From the NCBI GenBank assembly GCA_963932955.1, contig CAWVRK010000006.1, forward strand, positions 31,595-95,594: a DNA stretch of 64,000 nucleotides, in the 5' to 3' direction. Below the pieces are notes generated by a model. The model did not search any database. It was not told the DNA's origin and saw nothing but the letters and a program-made list of their open reading frames with translations. Within the stretch, counting starts at the first letter, position 1; each line of letters starts with the position of its first letter. A program made the position numbers and the translations under genes. Positions 35,294 to 44,261 of this stretch are shown one piece after another. The DNA comes from Flavicella sp963932955. GTDB lineage: Bacteria; Bacteroidota; Bacteroidia; Flavobacteriales; Flavobacteriaceae.

Positions 35294-36277
35294 TTATGAG
35301 TATGCTACTTCTAAAAGTTCTACCGTTCCTTGAGGAACGACCGTTAGTTGTTCTTCGTTGGCAGGCAACAGGACCGTTTCTCCTTTTTTGATAGTTAGTT
35401 CTTGATGATGGGTCTTCAAAAGTGCTAGTCCGTCGGTACAGATAAAGATTTTAAAGGAATTCCCAAAGCTATAGGTCAAGGTCAACGCTTCAGTGCTACT
35501 GATGTAATTGGTTTTGAAAAAAGGTGTGTCAATCATCGGATTGGATTGATTCGGCGTTCTTTCGTAAGCGGTTTGATACTTTTTTACAGCTGAAAAATCG
35601 ATGGCATCCATGGACTCTTGAACGTGTAATTCTCTTTGCTTACCAGTTTTTTTATCCACACGATTGTAGTCGAATACGCGGTAGGTAACATCAGAAGTCT
35701 GCTGGATTTCAGCGAGAAGTACTCCTTTTCCAATTGCATGTACACGACCTGCAGGAAGGTAGTACAATTCTCCTTTTTTTACCTTGATTTTATTGAGTAA
35801 GGGCAGGAGGTCGCCACGGTTGACGTGCGCTTCAAAATTCACTTTATTCAAGTCTTCGGTAAATCCAATCAACAGACAGGCATCTTTGTCGGCATCCATG
35901 ATGTACCACATTTCGTTTTTACCCAAACTATTGTGTCTTTCCTTAGCCAAGGCATCATTAGGATGTACTTGAACGGATAGCGGTGCGTCTGCATCGATAA
36001 ACTTGATCAGGATTGGAAATTCATTTCCGCATTCCTTGTAACAGGTCTCCCCAACGAGGTCGGATTTGTAACGCGCTATTAAATCGGGAAGGATCGCTCC
36101 TTTGAGTGGCCCTTCTAAAACAGCGGTCTCATCTCCTTTGACGCCAGAAATTTCCCAGCTCTCTCCAATATGAGTTTCTGTATACTCTTTTTGCAATACG
36201 TTTTTTAACTTCTCTCCCCCCCAGATTCTATACTGAAAAACAGGTTGAAACTTTAAAATACCTATTGAATTGTTCAT
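35294..36277 (-). CDS. manA: Mannose-6-phosphate isomerase, class I
   Basis: A zinc cupin enzyme interconverting fructose-6-phosphate and mannose-6-phosphate for mannose use and for GDP-sugar supply. The 327-residue length fits the short bacterial form. YRIWGGEKLK near the N-terminus, the zinc ligands in SVQVHPND (about residues 102-109) and in GELYYLPAGRVHAIG (about 168-182), and GVLLAEIQQTSDVTYRVFDY are all present. It lies 28 bp after fabG and 20 bp before the MaoC gene. Confidence 0.93.
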   Translation of the reverse strand: MNNSIGILKFQPVFQYRIWGGEKLKNVLQKEYTETHIGESWEISGVKGDETAVLEGPLKGAILPDLIARYKSDLVGETCYKECGNEFPILIKFIDADAPLSVQVHPNDALAKERHNSLGKNEMWYIMDADKDACLLIGFTEDLNKVNFEAHVNRGDLLPLLNKIKVKKGELYYLPAGRVHAIGKGVLLAEIQQTSDVTYRVFDYNRVDKKTGKQRELHVQESMDAIDFSAVKKYQTAYERTPNQSNPMIDTPFFKTNYISSTEALTLTYSFGNSFKIFICTDGLALLKTHHQELTIKKGETVLLPANEEQLTVVPQGTVELLEVAYS

Positions 36278-36305
36278 TTTTTTATTTGCTATTGCAATTT
36301 ACAAA

Positions 36306-37055
36306 TTAGGCCGTAATCATACCGCCGTCTACATTCAATGTTTGTCCAGTAATGTAAGCAGACATATCCGAAGCTAGAAAAACACAAGCATTGGCGACGT
36401 CCTCTGGAACCCCTCCGCGTTTCAAGGGAATGGCTTGCCTCCATCCATCTACAACTTTCTCATCCAATTTGGCTGTCATTTCTGTTTCGATAAATCCAGG
36501 TGCTATGGCATTGCAACGAATGTTTCGAGAACCCAATTCCAAAGCGACGGATTTGGTAAAACCCAACATGCCTGCTTTGGAAGCGGCGTAGTTGGTTTGT
36601 CCAGCATTTCCTTGTACTCCAACTACGGAGCTCATATTGATGATGGAACCTGAACGTTGTTTCATCATGGGACGAATGACGGCTTTGGTCAAGTTGAAAA
36701 CAGATTTCAAATTGATTTCGATGACCTTGTCAAAATCTTCTTCGCTAATGCGCATCAACAAGTTGTCTTTGGTGATCCCTGCATTGTTAATCAAAACATC
36801 GATGCTTCCAAATTCTTCCAGTACGGCTGCTGCCAATTCTTGGGCGGCAGCAAAGTCCGCTGCATTGGACTGGTATCCTTTGGCTTTTACACCGTTGGCT
36901 GCCAATTCTTTTTCGAGTGCAGTTGCAGCTTCTACAGAAGAACTAAAGGTAAATGCGACATGCGCACCTTGCCTGGCAAATGTTTCAGCAATTCCTTTTC
37001 CAATTCCTCGCGTAGCTCCTGTGATCAGGACTGTTTTGTTTTCAAGAAGTTTCAT
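36306..37055 (-). CDS. fabG: 3-oxoacyl-ACP reductase
   Basis: An NADPH-dependent short-chain dehydrogenase of type II fatty acid synthesis. In the 249 residues are the cofactor motif TGATRGIGKGIA (about residues 12-23), the NNAG motif (NNAGITKDNL, about 91), the catalytic Ser in INMSSVVG (about 142) and Tyr-x3-Lys in YAASKAG (about 155-159). NAGQTNYAASKAGM and the C-terminal ITGQTLNVDGGM are typical of FabG itself rather than of other SDRs. It heads a minus-strand cluster with manA, maoC and a small unknown gene. Confidence 0.93.
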   Translation of the reverse strand: MKLLENKTVLITGATRGIGKGIAETFARQGAHVAFTFSSSVEAATALEKELAANGVKAKGYQSNAADFAAAQELAAAVLEEFGSIDVLINNAGITKDNLLMRISEEDFDKVIEINLKSVFNLTKAVIRPMMKQRSGSIINMSSVVGVQGNAGQTNYAASKAGMLGFTKSVALELGSRNIRCNAIAPGFIETEMTAKLDEKVVDGWRQAIPLKRGGVPEDVANACVFLASDMSAYITGQTLNVDGGMITA

Positions 37056-37091
37056 ATGTTGTTTATAAGGTAACTTTAAAAATAAAGTTGG

Positions 37092-37964
37092 TTAATTCAA
37101 AACGTTTGCAACCATTTCTCCAATTTTAGCTGGAGAGTCCACAACGTGAATTCCATTTGCTCTTAGAATGGCCATTTTCGCCTGTGCTGTGTCATCTGCA
37201 CCACCAACAATGGCTCCTGCGTGTCCCATGGTTCTTCCTGCTGGAGCAGTCTGTCCAGCGATAAAACCAACTACTGGTTTTCTGTTGCCATCCGCTTTGA
37301 TCCATTTCGCTGCGTCGGCTTCCAATTGCCCTCCGATTTCACCAATCATTACAATGGCTTCTGTTTCGTCGTCATTCATCAACAATTCCACCGCTTCTTT
37401 GGTAGAGGTTCCAATAATTGGATCTCCTCCAATGCCAATGGCAGTGGTGATTCCAAAACCTTGTTTGACCACCTGATCGGCAGCTTCATAAGTCAAGGTC
37501 CCTGATTTGGACACAATTCCTACATTTCCTTTTTTAAAGATGAATCCAGGCATGATGCCTACTTTTGCCTCTTCAGGAGTGATTACTCCTGGGCAATTTG
37601 GTCCAACCAAACGACATTTCTTTCCTTTCAAATAGGCTTTTACTTTGACCATATCAGCGGTAGGGATTCCTTCCGTAATGCAAATGATCACTTTGATTCC
37701 TGCATCCGCAGCTTCCATAATGGCATCTGCAGCAAAAGCAGGCGGCACAAAAATAAGTGTGGTGTCAGCGGCCACTGTTTCAACAGCCTCAACAACAGTG
37801 TTGAAAACCGGTTTTCCCAAATGCTCTTGTCCTCCTTTTCCAGGTGTGACGCCTCCAACCACATTGGTTCCGTAATCAATCATTTGTCCTGCGTGAAAAG
37901 TACCTTCACTTCCGGTAAAACCCTGTACAATAATTTTTGAATCCTTATTTACTAAAACGCTCAT
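37092..37964 (-). CDS. sucD: Succinate-CoA ligase, alpha subunit
   Basis: Forms the substrate-level phosphorylation step of the TCA cycle together with SucC. The 290-residue protein shows the CoA-binding Rossmann half (ILVQGFTGSEG-like IIVQGFTGSEGTFH near the start), CRLVGPNCPGVITP at about residue 115-130, and the phosphorylated histidine in GRTMGHAGAIVGG at about residue 247. The beta-subunit gene is not beside it, as is common in Bacteroidota. It has its own promoter. Confidence 0.95.
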   Translation of the reverse strand: MSVLVNKDSKIIVQGFTGSEGTFHAGQMIDYGTNVVGGVTPGKGGQEHLGKPVFNTVVEAVETVAADTTLIFVPPAFAADAIMEAADAGIKVIICITEGIPTADMVKVKAYLKGKKCRLVGPNCPGVITPEEAKVGIMPGFIFKKGNVGIVSKSGTLTYEAADQVVKQGFGITTAIGIGGDPIIGTSTKEAVELLMNDDETEAIVMIGEIGGQLEADAAKWIKADGNRKPVVGFIAGQTAPAGRTMGHAGAIVGGADDTAQAKMAILRANGIHVVDSPAKIGEMVANVLN

Positions 37965-38001
37965 AATAGAAATGTAGTTTACATTGTTTGATTTAAGAAA
38001 A

Positions 38002-38009
38002 CAAAAGTA
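38002..38009 (-). promoter_or_regulatory. sucD -7 promoter box
   Basis: TACTTTTG followed by T on the minus strand matches TAnnTTTG, 37 bp before the ATG at 37964. A TTG sits at roughly the -33 position, 16 bp further up. Confidence 0.6.
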
Positions 38010-38146
38010 AAGTTATTTTCTAAAACAAGGGCAAGGAAAGAGAAATTTTGAACTTCCAGCAACCGTTTTTTAAAAATACATTCCCATGTCAAGAAATTAC
38101 AAAAAGAAATTCAACATTTAACAATAATTCACAAAAAAACTGTACC

Positions 38147-38172
38147 TTAAAATACGTATTTTCGTATTTTAA
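38147..38172 (+). promoter_or_regulatory. Perfect 10-bp inverted repeat upstream of the export operon
   Basis: TTAAAATACG, a 6-base spacer and CGTATTTTAA form a perfect palindrome 34 bp upstream of the first permease gene. It lacks a following T-run, so it reads better as an operator for a dimeric regulator, or as a leader hairpin, than as a terminator. There is no regulator gene next to it. Confidence 0.45.
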
Positions 38173-38206
38173 AAAAGTTACTACTTTCTAAATATTCACA
38201 AAGTTA

Positions 38207-39436
38207 ATGTTCGAAAAAGACCTCTGGAACGAAATCTTTCAAAGCATTCGCAAAAACAAATTGCGAAGCATGCTTTCTGGGTTTACCATTGCTTTTGCCA
38301 TTTTGATATTTACCTTGCTATTTGGCATGGCCAATGGACTTAAAAACACTTTTGAAAGTTATTTTTTGGACGAAGCGACCAATTTGATTTACATTCGATC
38401 GGGAAAAACATCCCTGCCCTACAAAGGCAACCAAACAGACAAAAAAATCAATTTCTCGAACAAAGATTACAAACATGTAAAATCTCATTACCAAGAAAAA
38501 ATAGAATTCATCACTGCACGAATCTTTAAAAGATTTACTGCTGCTTACAAAGGAAACAAAGACAGTTACAAGGTCAGAGGCGTCCATCCAGACCACCAAT
38601 ACTTAGAAAACACCAATGTTACTTTTGGGCGATTTTTGAATGTGGCAGACCTTCAATTCAAACTCAAATACGTGGTCATTGGTCGATTGGTAGCAAAAGA
38701 CCTGTTTGAAAACAAAAACCCCATTGGCAAATACTTGAGCTTGCAAGGTGTTTCCTTTAAGGTTGTTGGTGTTTTTGAAGACAGCGGAGGAGACAATGAA
38801 GAACGTGTCATTTACATGCCTGTCTCAACAGCACAAAGCACCTTTTCAGACAACAATTATGTCAACGAGATCAATTTGACATACAAGCCCAAAATGAATT
38901 TTGAGCAGGCCATCGCTTTTAGTGTTTTGTTGGAAAAAGAGCTCAAAGAACGTTTTTCAGTGGCTCCCAAAGACCAAAGAGCCATCCGAATTCGAAACAC
39001 TGCTGATTCAATGAAAAAAACAAATCAAATGTTGTTTGTCTTGGGGGTTTTAATTCTGTTTATCGGTTTTGGTACTTTGATCGCAGGAGTGGTTGGCATC
39101 AGCAATATTTTGGTGTACATCGTAAAAGAGCGAACGAAAGAACTCGGCATCCGGAAAGTTTTGGGAGCCGAACCCAAATCCATCGTTGGGATGATTCTTT
39201 TAGAATCGATTCTCATCACAATATTTGCAGGTTATGTGGGCATGTTTCTCGGCATGAGTGCTCTGCAATTGATTGGAGATCGTTTGACCGATTATTTCAT
39301 CACTGATCCCAGTGTCGACCCTGGCATTGTTATTGGTGCTACACTTGTTTTGATTCTCTCAGGTGCCGTTGCAGGGTATGTCCCCGCACAAAAAGCGGCC
39401 AAAATAAAACCCATCATAGCTTTGCGCAATGAATAA
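38207..39436 (+). CDS. ABC transporter permease, MacB/FtsX type
   Basis: A 409-residue permease with the four-helix MacB topology: one membrane helix after WNEIFQSIRKNKLRSMLSGF, a periplasmic MacB_PCD domain of about 230 residues, then three membrane helices with the FtsX domain (LFIGFGTLIAGVVGISNILV..., ERTKELGIRKVLGAEP). The last residues, KAAKIKPIIALRNE, carry the usual coupling-helix pattern. There is no nucleotide-binding domain. It is the first gene of a four-gene operon and overlaps the second permease gene by 8 bp. Confidence 0.9.
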   Translation: MFEKDLWNEIFQSIRKNKLRSMLSGFTIAFAILIFTLLFGMANGLKNTFESYFLDEATNLIYIRSGKTSLPYKGNQTDKKINFSNKDYKHVKSHYQEKIEFITARIFKRFTAAYKGNKDSYKVRGVHPDHQYLENTNVTFGRFLNVADLQFKLKYVVIGRLVAKDLFENKNPIGKYLSLQGVSFKVVGVFEDSGGDNEERVIYMPVSTAQSTFSDNNYVNEINLTYKPKMNFEQAIAFSVLLEKELKERFSVAPKDQRAIRIRNTADSMKKTNQMLFVLGVLILFIGFGTLIAGVVGISNILVYIVKERTKELGIRKVLGAEPKSIVGMILLESILITIFAGYVGMFLGMSALQLIGDRLTDYFITDPSVDPGIVIGATLVLILSGAVAGYVPAQKAAKIKPIIALRNE

Positions 39437-40700
39437 ACGAATGTCAAAATACCTGCCTTCACACTTGATCTTTCTATTTGAGAGCGATACTTGGCAGGAG
39501 ATTGCTGAAAGTATTCGCAAAAACAAGTTGCGAACCGTCATCACCATTATCGGAGTGACATGGGGGGTGTTTTTGTTGGTGACTCTGTTGGGCAGTGCAC
39601 GAGGAATGGAAAATTCCTTTAACCGAATTTTCGGAAATTTCGCCACCAATTCTGTCTTTGTTTGGGGACAAAAAACGAGCAAGCCTTTCAAAGGATTTCA
39701 AGAGGGCAAAAAGGTTCAATTAAAAATGGATGATGTCGCACAAATACGCAGGGAAGTGGAGGGCATCGAATTTGTCGTCCCGAGAAACCAACGCAATGGA
39801 ACTTTGACCAACGGCTTTTTGTCGGCAACTTTTAACATCAACGGAGATTATCCCTTGTTGGACAAAGTACAAAAGAAGGATTTGATCTACGGGCGCTTTA
39901 TCAACAAGGCAGACATTCAAGAAAAACGAAAAACCGTGGTGATTTCAGAAGAAGCTTACAAGCAGCTTTTTGAAAAAGAAAGCATTCCGATTGGAGCATT
40001 TTTACAGATCAACAACATCAATTTCAAAGTTGTAGGGGTTTTTGAAAGCAGCAGTGTAGACATGGACTCTAATGTTCACATCCCATTTACAACTTTTCAG
40101 CAGGTATTCAACACGGGCAACAAGCTCGGATGGATGATGATTACAGGAAAGAAAGATGCCGACATCAAACAAATAGAAAAAGACAGCAAGCTCCTACTTA
40201 AAAACATTCATAAAATTCATCCCAAAGACGAACGAGCTTTTGGAAGTTTCAATTTAGGAGAACGATTCGCAAAGGTGACGGGGTTCTTAACTGGAATGCA
40301 ATTTCTCACCTGGTTTGTCGGGATCGCAACACTGATTGCAGGTGTCTTTGCAATTGGCAATATCTTGTTGATTACCGTCAAAGAAAGAACCAAAGAAATT
40401 GGCGTTCGAAGAGCCCTGGGCGCAACGCCAAATTCCATCAAAAAACAAATCGTTTTGGAGGCTGTTGTTTTGGCTGTCTTGGCAGGGGTTTTTGGAATCA
40501 TCGGTGGGGGGCTTGTCTTGATGTTGGTAGATAAATTTTGGGGGCAAGGAGATGACGCGGTTCTAGTCAATCCCTCAGTGTCCATTCCAATTGTCTTAAC
40601 AGCTGTATTGATCTTGGTGGTTTTGGGATCCTTAATCGGCTTGATCCCAGCAAACAGGGCCACACGAATCAAACCCATCGCAGCATTAAACGAAGAATAA
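39429..40700 (+). CDS. ABC transporter permease, MacB/FtsX type
   Basis: A 423-residue paralogue of the preceding permease with the same order of parts: WQEIAESIRKNKLRTVITIIG, first helix, MacB_PCD domain, then FtsX helices with FAIGNILLITVKERTKEIGV and RRALGATPNSIKKQ, ending in ATRIKPIAALNEE. The two permeases presumably form a heterodimer. Its ATG lies inside the end of the previous gene (ATGAATAA), so translation is coupled. Like its partner it lacks an ATPase domain. Confidence 0.9.
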   Translation: MNKRMSKYLPSHLIFLFESDTWQEIAESIRKNKLRTVITIIGVTWGVFLLVTLLGSARGMENSFNRIFGNFATNSVFVWGQKTSKPFKGFQEGKKVQLKMDDVAQIRREVEGIEFVVPRNQRNGTLTNGFLSATFNINGDYPLLDKVQKKDLIYGRFINKADIQEKRKTVVISEEAYKQLFEKESIPIGAFLQINNINFKVVGVFESSSVDMDSNVHIPFTTFQQVFNTGNKLGWMMITGKKDADIKQIEKDSKLLLKNIHKIHPKDERAFGSFNLGERFAKVTGFLTGMQFLTWFVGIATLIAGVFAIGNILLITVKERTKEIGVRRALGATPNSIKKQIVLEAVVLAVLAGVFGIIGGGLVLMLVDKFWGQGDDAVLVNPSVSIPIVLTAVLILVVLGSLIGLIPANRATRIKPIAALNEE

Positions 40701-40740
40701 AAACAACAACACACAAACACTTCAATTAAAAATCAGATTT

Positions 40741-41868
40741 ATGAAAAAAATTGTAAAAAAACTCTTATTGTCAATCACCTTCTTGTTATTGGTGTGGGTG
40801 TTGATCTATTTTGGAAAGAAAAACAGTGAGTCGGCTCTTGAATTCAAGACAAAAACACCCTTTAGAACCACGATAATCAATAAATCTGTTGCAACGGGAA
40901 AAGTGCTTCCTGAAGATGAAGTGGAAATAAAACCTCAAATTTCGGGAATCATCGATCGGATTTATGTTTCAGAAGGAGATTTTGCAAAAACAGGAGATTT
41001 GATTGCCAAAATAAAAATTGTTCCCAACGAACAAGCGCTTAACAGTGCGAAAGGACGCCTAAAAAATGCAACACTAAATTTGAACAACAACGCCTTGGAA
41101 TACAAACGAAACAAGACCATGTTTGAAAGAGGTGTCATTTCAGACCAAGAATTCAACAATTTTCAATTGCGCTATGACCAAGCAAAACAGGATGTAGAAA
41201 ATGCAGAAAACGACTACCAGATCATCAAAGTCGGCTCTGCCAAAGGATCCTTGTCTGCCAATACCAACATACGCGCGACTGTCTCCGGCACCATTCTTGA
41301 AATCCCTGTCAAGGAAGGAGACCAAGTCATTGAAAGCAACAATTTCAATGCCGGTACGACCATCGCCGCCATCGCGGATTTGAACAAAATGATTTTTGAA
41401 GGAAAAGTAGACGAAGCGGAAGTGGGGAAACTAAAAGAAGGAACTGTTTTGGAAGTAACCATCGCTGCCTTGGAAGGCATTTCATACAAAGCGACCTTGA
41501 ATTTTGTCGCACCCAAAGGAAAAGAAGAGCAAGGAGCCGTTTTGTTTAAAATAAAAGCCGCAATGCAACTCAATGACGAAAGCTATGTCAGGGCGGGCTA
41601 TAGCGCCAATGCAGAATTGATTCTGAGTAAAAAAGACGATGTCTTGGCCATCAAAGAATCGCTGGTCCAGTACGATCGAAAATCCGAAAAACCCTATGTC
41701 GAAATTCTAAAAGAAAAAAACACGTTCGAACGCATTGATTTGAAATTGGGTCTTTCTGACGGCATCGATGTGGAAGTGCTCGAAGGACTTGGTAAAAACG
41801 ACTTGGTAAAAGTGTGGAACAAGGCCTCGAAGGAAGACAAGAAAAAAGAAGCCAAAAGAAGAAAATAA
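40741..41868 (+). CDS. Periplasmic adaptor (MacA/HlyD-type membrane fusion protein)
   Basis: A 375-residue protein with an N-terminal membrane anchor (LLLSITFLLLVWVLIYFG). A biotinyl-lipoyl-like half comes next (SVATGKVLPEDEVEIKPQIS GIIDRIYVSEGDFAKTGD, residues about 50-85). A coiled-coil hairpin with alternating Gln, Asn and Lys runs over about residues 95-160, and then come the second lipoyl half and the beta-barrel domain. Adaptors of this type connect MacB-type permeases to a TolC channel. It lies 40 bp after the second permease and 27 bp before the TolC-like gene. Confidence 0.9.
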   Translation: MKKIVKKLLLSITFLLLVWVLIYFGKKNSESALEFKTKTPFRTTIINKSVATGKVLPEDEVEIKPQISGIIDRIYVSEGDFAKTGDLIAKIKIVPNEQALNSAKGRLKNATLNLNNNALEYKRNKTMFERGVISDQEFNNFQLRYDQAKQDVENAENDYQIIKVGSAKGSLSANTNIRATVSGTILEIPVKEGDQVIESNNFNAGTTIAAIADLNKMIFEGKVDEAEVGKLKEGTVLEVTIAALEGISYKATLNFVAPKGKEEQGAVLFKIKAAMQLNDESYVRAGYSANAELILSKKDDVLAIKESLVQYDRKSEKPYVEILKEKNTFERIDLKLGLSDGIDVEVLEGLGKNDLVKVWNKASKEDKKKEAKRRK

Positions 41869-41895
41869 AAACGCGAGAAAATTAAACATAAACCT

Positions 41896-43227
41896 ATGAA
41901 AACCTACCTATATCTTGTTCTTTTGGTCAGTTGTTTGAGACTTTCTGCACAAACAAAAAAATGGACTTTACGAGACTGTGTGCAGTACGCAATCGAAAAC
42001 AACATCGCAGTCAAACAATCGGAAATGGATGTAAAAACTGCTGAAGTAAACCTCAGAGGTGCCAAAGGAAACTTTTTACCCAACCTCAATGTCAATATGC
42101 GGCACTCATGGAACATCGGACTCAACACCAATCCTGTAACAAACACCAATTTAACTGCTACTACACAAACGTCAATTTTTGGACTTTCAGCTGGCATCAC
42201 ACTTTACGATGGTCTTAAAAACAGCAATCGATTGCACAAAGCAAATCTTGCCATCTTGGCAAATCAGTACCAATTGGAAGACATGAAAGACAACATATCG
42301 CTACGAGTAGTGAATGCTTACCTGCAAATTTTATTTAGCAAAGAGTCCTTAGTTACTTTGAAAAAGCAAGCCCAACTCAACATAAAAGAACGCAAACAAA
42401 CACAAGAGTTAGTAAATCTAGGTTCCAAACCCAAAGGAGACTTACTGGAGATTGAAGCCAGCATCGCAAGTCAGGAACAACAAATTGTCAATGCTCAAAA
42501 CACATTAAAAATAGCCAAGTTGACCTTGGCAAACCTACTATTAATCAAAGATGCCGATGCCTTTGAAATTGCGGACCAAAAAGACTTATTGGTGGAAGCG
42601 GGTATTTTAGATTACAATTCAGAAACCATTTATGACAAAGCCGTTCAAAACAGAAATGACATCAAAGCATCAGCATTGAATGTTGAAATCTCAGAGACAA
42701 ATGTAAAAATCGCGAAAGGGAATTACCAACCGACACTCTCAGGTTCCTATGGTTTTAACACCAACTATTACTTCTCAAAACTTTTGACACTACCAAATTT
42801 CGAAACTCAAATAGCAGACAACAAGGGGCATGCTTTTGGTTTGAATTTGAGCATTCCCATTTTCAATAGGTTTGCAAACAGCAACGATGTCAGGCGGGCA
42901 GAGATCAATCACAAAAAAGCACAACTGGCTTTGAAACAAAGCAAGGTGGACCTCAAAGACAAGGTCAATCAGGCACACAATGACCTCAAAGGGGCTTTGG
43001 CAGCATACAAAGCCGCTTTGAAAACAGGAATTGCTCGAAAAGAAGCCTTTCGATACTCTCAAAATAAGTTTGAAGTAGGACTCTTGAATTCTTTTGATTT
43101 TCAACAAGCAAAAACACGTCTTGAAATGTCAGAAAACGACCTCATTCAAGCCAAATATGATTTTTTCTTCAAAGCCAAAGTCTTGGAGTTTTATTTTGGC
43201 ATCCCCTTTGGGGAATTGCAAATCTAA
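41896..43227 (+). CDS. TolC family outer-membrane channel
   Basis: A 443-residue outer-membrane efflux protein with a Sec signal (MKTYLYLVLLVSCLRLSAQ). Two OEP repeats are visible, each with long helical stretches and the WTLRDCVQYAIENNIAVKQ start typical of the family. GASVNIPIFN-like signatures appear as AGITLYDG and LSIPIFNRF. It would give the exit duct for substrates moved by the two upstream permeases and the adaptor. It is the last gene of the operon; a weak hairpin (CTTCC/GGAAG, 43245-43258) followed by CTTTTAAT lies after the stop. Confidence 0.92.
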   Translation: MKTYLYLVLLVSCLRLSAQTKKWTLRDCVQYAIENNIAVKQSEMDVKTAEVNLRGAKGNFLPNLNVNMRHSWNIGLNTNPVTNTNLTATTQTSIFGLSAGITLYDGLKNSNRLHKANLAILANQYQLEDMKDNISLRVVNAYLQILFSKESLVTLKKQAQLNIKERKQTQELVNLGSKPKGDLLEIEASIASQEQQIVNAQNTLKIAKLTLANLLLIKDADAFEIADQKDLLVEAGILDYNSETIYDKAVQNRNDIKASALNVEISETNVKIAKGNYQPTLSGSYGFNTNYYFSKLLTLPNFETQIADNKGHAFGLNLSIPIFNRFANSNDVRRAEINHKKAQLALKQSKVDLKDKVNQAHNDLKGALAAYKAALKTGIARKEAFRYSQNKFEVGLLNSFDFQQAKTRLEMSENDLIQAKYDFFFKAKVLEFYFGIPFGELQI

Positions 43228-43461
43228 ACCTTGTGTAAAAAAAACTTCCAAATGGAAGCTTTTAATGGATCAGTTCTTAAAAAACTCTACTGGAAATCTA
43301 TCTGTTTTGATGATTCTTAAAGCTTTGGAATAGCTCAGTAGAAATTGAATGGTTTTTGATGAAGGCTCAAGAATGATTTTTGATTTTTTTGAAATGTAGT
43401 TTTTTGTCATATTTTAGATCAATTGGTTTTGAATAAAAACGACAAAAAATTCATTTTAGTA

Positions 43462-44055
43462 TCAATTGGTCAAAACAAGCGCTTTTTGAGAGACCAACTT
43501 TCGCAGATTGATCAGTGCATAGCGCATTCTACCTAAAACAGTATTGATACTTACACCTGTTTTCTCGGAAATTTCTTTAAAGCTCAACTCGTTGTAAATA
43601 CGAAAAACCAACACCTCTTTTTGTTCTTGAGGCAACTCTTTGATCATTTCAGTAAGCTGTTGATGCAATTCAGTTTGAATCAGGGTCGCTTCAATATTAG
43701 CGCTGTCGTCGCCCAAAACAGTAAAGATGTCAAAGGCATCTGTTCTTTCAAACCTAGGGATTCGTTTTATTTTTCTAAAATGATCTATCACCAAATTGTG
43801 GGCTATTCGAAGAACCCAAGGTAAAAATTTACCATCCTCTCTGTAATTCCCTTTTTTAAGCGTGCGGATGACTTTGATAAAGGTATCTTGAAAAATATCT
43901 TCGGCAAGTTGTTTGTTAAAAACTTTGGAATAGACAAAGCCAAATATTTTTTGCTTGTGCCTTGAAATAAGAAGTTCCAAAGATTTTTCATCTCCCTGTA
44001 AGTACCGAGTGACCAAATCGCCATCGGATGTATTCTGTAACTGCATAACATTCAT
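43462..44055 (-). CDS. ECF-type RNA polymerase sigma factor
   Basis: A 197-residue sigma-70 family protein with region 2 (LELLISRHKQKIFGFVYSKV... LAEDIFQDTFIKVIR) and region 4 (LPQEQKEVLVFRIYNELSFK followed by EISEKTGVSINTVLGRMRYA). The C-terminal HTH is intact. ATG 44055 or ATG 44046 could be the start. No anti-sigma factor gene is adjacent, so control is likely at another level. It is divergent from uvrA with about 200 bp between them. Confidence 0.9.
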   Translation of the reverse strand: MNVMQLQNTSDGDLVTRYLQGDEKSLELLISRHKQKIFGFVYSKVFNKQLAEDIFQDTFIKVIRTLKKGNYREDGKFLPWVLRIAHNLVIDHFRKIKRIPRFERTDAFDIFTVLGDDSANIEATLIQTELHQQLTEMIKELPQEQKEVLVFRIYNELSFKEISEKTGVSINTVLGRMRYALINLRKLVSQKALVLTN

Positions 44056-44261
44056 TTAAAACACTTTTGTAGGTAATTCTAGTGTATTTGTTCAAGTAAT
44101 GTTATTGAATAGGCAGTAGTTTGAGATGGATGAATAAAATATGTGGAAACAAATATCTAAAAACTATTGGTTTTTAACAAAAAAATCGTGTTAAATAATT
44201 TCGTGTTCCTTTTACAGAGCGCTTCAAAAAGGTTATTTTTACAACCTATTGCCTTTTGTTT

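Noticed and set aside
36592..37073. Two overlapping long open frames antisense to fabG (158 and 138 codons)
   Set aside because: They mirror the codon structure of fabG and have no domain or signal.
43325..43345. TAGCTCAGTAG-like sequence resembling a tRNA D arm
   Set aside because: Only about ten bases match and neither an acceptor strand nor any other arm is present.
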